Assembly: GCF_016461705.1 (NCBI RefSeq)
Contig: NZ_JAEMHW010000001.1
Span: 124,001 to 188,000 of the forward strand
DNA from: Streptococcus vicugnae
GTDB taxonomy: Bacteria > Bacillota > Bacilli > Lactobacillales > Streptococcaceae
Reading direction: 5' to 3'
DNA length: 64,000 nucleotides
The translations under genes were made by a program, and so were the position numbers. Of this stretch, positions 60,000 through 64,000 are shown one piece after another. Under the pieces are notes generated by a model. The model saw only the letters and a program-made list of their open reading frames with translations. It was not told the DNA's origin and did no database searches. Each line of letters opens with the position of its first letter. Position 1 is the stretch's first letter.

Positions 60000-60260
60000 A
60001 AAAAGACGCCCTCGCAAAAAAACTTTGCAAGGACGTTAAAAACGTGGTTCCACCTCTGATTCAACAGCCAGTCGCCTAGACTGTTCTCATGAAGTACGTG
60101 ACTTCTATTCCGTAACGTGGAATCACCCGTCGTGCACTACTAACTGATAAAAGCAGCATTCGCACACGCACTCAAGAATGTGTCGCCCAAGGATTGCACG
60201 CTTTTCTCACCACCAAGCACTCTCTGTCTGTTGTCTCAGGCTTTTTCTATCGTCGCTTTT
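60000..60260 (-). promoter_or_regulatory. histidine T-box riboswitch
   Basis: The minus strand holds a full T-box leader: the conserved core AGAGGTGGAACCACG (plus 60041-60057), then a terminator ACGTCCTTGCAAA / TTTGCGAGGGCGT with T-run (60000-60036). A long stem I covers about 60120-60240. The likely specifier codon is CAC (plus 60180-60182) in CGACACATTC, matching tRNA-His. Uncharged tRNA-His should stabilise the antiterminator and switch the operon on. Confidence 0.9.
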
Positions 60261-60283
60261 TTATATTAAAGTTATTTTACAAG

Positions 60284-60298
60284 AAAATTCTGAAAATA
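60284..60298 (-). promoter_or_regulatory. CodY-like box upstream of the his operon
   Basis: TATTTTCAGAATTTT on the minus strand, 12 of 15 to the CodY consensus, ~25 bases upstream of the T-box leader in the presumed promoter region. The promoter hexamers themselves are unclear. Confidence 0.45.
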
Positions 60299-60373
60299 GC
60301 AAGCCATATTTTCGGATTTTTTATATTTATTTAAATTCCTGTAAATATTGTATAAATACCAATAAATTATGTA

Positions 60374-60406
60374 TAAAAAAAAAGACAATCCAAGGATTGT
60401 CTTTTT
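60374..60406 (-). terminator. terminator of ezrA
   Basis: AAAGACAATCC / GGATTGTCTTT stem followed by a long T-run on the minus strand, directly after the ezrA stop codon. Confidence 0.88.
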
Positions 60407-60414
60407 AACTTTAT

Positions 60415-62139
60415 TTAGAAACGAATTTGTTCACGTGTCTTTTCATATGATGATACAAAACGATCAGTAACACCTGGTTCAACTGTTTCAAGAGCATATG
60501 AGATTTCATCAAATGATGCTTGATAATCGTTGTCTACTTCAAAAAGATGCAAAGCATGTTCGAAACTACTTTGAACGCTTGGTTCAAAGCTACGGTAACG
60601 GTTTGAGTATTGTAACAATTGTTCAGTCAATGTTGCATTTTGAACAACTTGGTAAGTTGCTTCTTCAAGATTAGCAATTGCCGCAGTAGCAACGTCTGTC
60701 AAACGAGACACTGCTTCAATATCAATACGTCCACGACTAAGTTCATCAATCAATACTTCTAACTGTTTACTTGTTGTGAAGAATGCACTCAAGAAATCTT
60801 GAGGAATTCCTGGCAAGTTACGTTTTTCCATGTAACGTTTGATTGAATGCAAACGATTAATGTATTGATCCAAGCTTTGACGAGCAACACTTTCAATCTG
60901 TTCAATGTTCTTAACTTGTTCAAAGACTTGCATTTGGCCTTCTTCAACCGCATCAAGAGTTTTCAATGTGCGATCAAAAATCAATTGAAGTTCTGAGAAT
61001 GGTTTATCTTGATTATCAAATACTTCAACGATTGGCAAGGTTTCTTGTTCAATTTCATCCAAGTTCTTAGTGAATGAACGAAGGCTAAGATTTTCATTGT
61101 CATTCAAGATGTATTTGTGAGACAAACGTTTGATTTCGTGTTCCAATTTTTCATTATTGGATTTAGCATGTGCCAAATAATCTGGAATAATTTTACTGTC
61201 CTTAAGCGCAGCCTTGTGAGCAGCAATTTCACGTTCAAACAATTCATACAATGAATCAATTTTTTCTTGAATGTGTTCATTTTCATCACGCGCACGATCC
61301 AAGTCCAAAGTTACAAGTTCAGAAGAATTTGCACGAATGGCATCACGAACTTCTTGGAAACGAGATTCGATGTCTCTTTCAGCAAAGTGATAATTTTGTT
61401 CAAGCAGACGACGGTAACCTTGTTCCAAATCATCAAGTTGATCTGGAAAATCATCTTCCAATTTAGCAACAATTGCTGGAATTTGCTCTGAAATTTGACC
61501 AAGTGCAATAGTGTGTTCTTCAGCACGATCAAGCACTTCTGACGCTTCAACCGGGTCACCAGTTGAGTTAAGTGTCACAAATTGAGAGAACTCAGTTTCA
61601 ATGTTCTTCAATTGTTTCTCAACTTCAGACATTGTTGAACCAAAATTGTCTTCTTTTTCTGAAATAGACGCTTGAAGTGTTTCATACAAGTCCAAAGCAT
61701 GTTTAACTCGAGCACTGTTCTTTTCTTCTTGTTCTTTCAAAACAGCAAGTGCTTCTCGAATAGCATTAATATCTTCTTCAACCAAGTTCAATTGGCTTTC
61801 AACGTTGTCAATTTCATGTTTAGCACTGATAAATTTGAAACTATCATTAAGGTCTTCTGCTTCAAAAATATGGTTTTCAATATCTGAAAATGAATTTAAT
61901 GAAAGGTCAACCCATTTTTGGTTCCATTCACGAAATGTTGTTTGACTTTGCCCGATAAGATGAAGGTTTTTGACAGCTTCTACTTCTTCATTGACTGGTA
62001 ATCCAAATAACGATTGCTTTCTTTCTTCTAAACTTGCAATCAATGAATCATTTCGTTTGCGTACAATGACGCCAACTAAATAAGCAATAATGACTAAAAC
62101 AACTATTGCTACAAGCAGTAAAATAATTCCGCTCGACAT
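60415..62139 (-). CDS. ezrA: septation ring formation regulator EzrA
   Basis: A 574-residue cell-division protein. One N-terminal membrane segment (residues ~4-26, '[22 protein letters not shown]') is followed by a cytoplasmic rod of spectrin-like coiled-coil repeats, as the regular heptads throughout show. EzrA binds FtsZ and coordinates septal and peripheral wall synthesis in cocci. Placed directly after gyrB, the usual streptococcal order, but with its own start after a 105-base gap. Confidence 0.93.
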   Translation of the reverse strand: MSSGIILLLVAIVVLVIIAYLVGVIVRKRNDSLIASLEERKQSLFGLPVNEEVEAVKNLHLIGQSQTTFREWNQKWVDLSLNSFSDIENHIFEAEDLNDSFKFISAKHEIDNVESQLNLVEEDINAIREALAVLKEQEEKNSARVKHALDLYETLQASISEKEDNFGSTMSEVEKQLKNIETEFSQFVTLNSTGDPVEASEVLDRAEEHTIALGQISEQIPAIVAKLEDDFPDQLDDLEQGYRRLLEQNYHFAERDIESRFQEVRDAIRANSSELVTLDLDRARDENEHIQEKIDSLYELFEREIAAHKAALKDSKIIPDYLAHAKSNNEKLEHEIKRLSHKYILNDNENLSLRSFTKNLDEIEQETLPIVEVFDNQDKPFSELQLIFDRTLKTLDAVEEGQMQVFEQVKNIEQIESVARQSLDQYINRLHSIKRYMEKRNLPGIPQDFLSAFFTTSKQLEVLIDELSRGRIDIEAVSRLTDVATAAIANLEEATYQVVQNATLTEQLLQYSNRYRSFEPSVQSSFEHALHLFEVDNDYQASFDEISYALETVEPGVTDRFVSSYEKTREQIRF

Positions 62140-62244
62140 TTAAAACTCCTTATAAATTGTCTTTTTTATCGTAAAAAATAGCTATAACATTACGATTATA
62201 ACATACTTAGAGATTGTGTGCAGTATTTTTATGTTAATATTCGA

Positions 62245-64000
<1,756 letters not shown>

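Overview
The window is a chromosomal segment of a low-GC streptococcus. The gene orders cdaA-cdaR-glmM, gyrB-ezrA, aroA-aroK-pheA-psr and murT-gatD are typical of Streptococcus. A complete histidine operon, a very large cell-wall-anchored amylopullulanase and a CRISPR1-type (St1Cas9-like) II-A system together suggest the S. bovis/equinus group (S. equinus, lutetiensis, infantarius or gallolyticus). That placement is inference. Most genes lie on the minus strand.

Layout. 1-4032: an OppA-type peptide-binding lipoprotein with a CodY-like box, and a SulP anion permease. 4033-6110: a decaying patch with a frameshifted deaminase lacking its zinc cysteines, a GNAT fragment and a GNAT gene with a nonsense codon. 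6109-9430: transglutaminase-like and epimerase genes, then a YoaP-GNAT-small membrane protein operon. 9561-13815: a LanFEG-type lantibiotic-immunity ABC transporter with its own two-component system; both units carry the same direct-repeat operator. 13972-17193: TfoX-like, hydrolase, CDP-alcohol transferase and RlmCD genes, with a hairpin-rich element at 15610-15800. 17304-21514: aroA-aroK-pheA-psr. 21609-23444: lepA.

23574-31613 is the defence region. An Ltp-like secreted protein, of a family known for phage superinfection exclusion, lies beside a 20-repeat CRISPR array with csn2-cas2-cas1-tracrRNA-cas9 upstream. The tracrRNA is encoded between cas9 and cas1. The newest and one of the oldest spacers match almost the same protospacer.

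31645-44859: ndk, an orphan HicB, a HAD/membrane-protein operon, acyl-ACP thioesterase, hemW, glmM-cdaR-cdaA, and divergently murT-gatD (probably leaderless); then eno, yueI and glycerate kinase. 45007-51736: the 2216-residue amylopullulanase behind a MalR/cre-like operator. 51862-60300: hisC-Z-G-D-serB-like-B-H-A-F-I-E under a histidine T-box and a CodY-like box. 60415-64000: ezrA and the 3' part of gyrB.

Common threads are nutrient control (CodY-like boxes at opp, aroA and his; the His T-box; the MalR/cre-like site at the pullulanase), envelope synthesis (GlmM, c-di-AMP synthesis, MurT/GatD, Psr) and defence against phages and antimicrobial peptides. All gene identities rest on recognition of sequence motifs; no database search was run.
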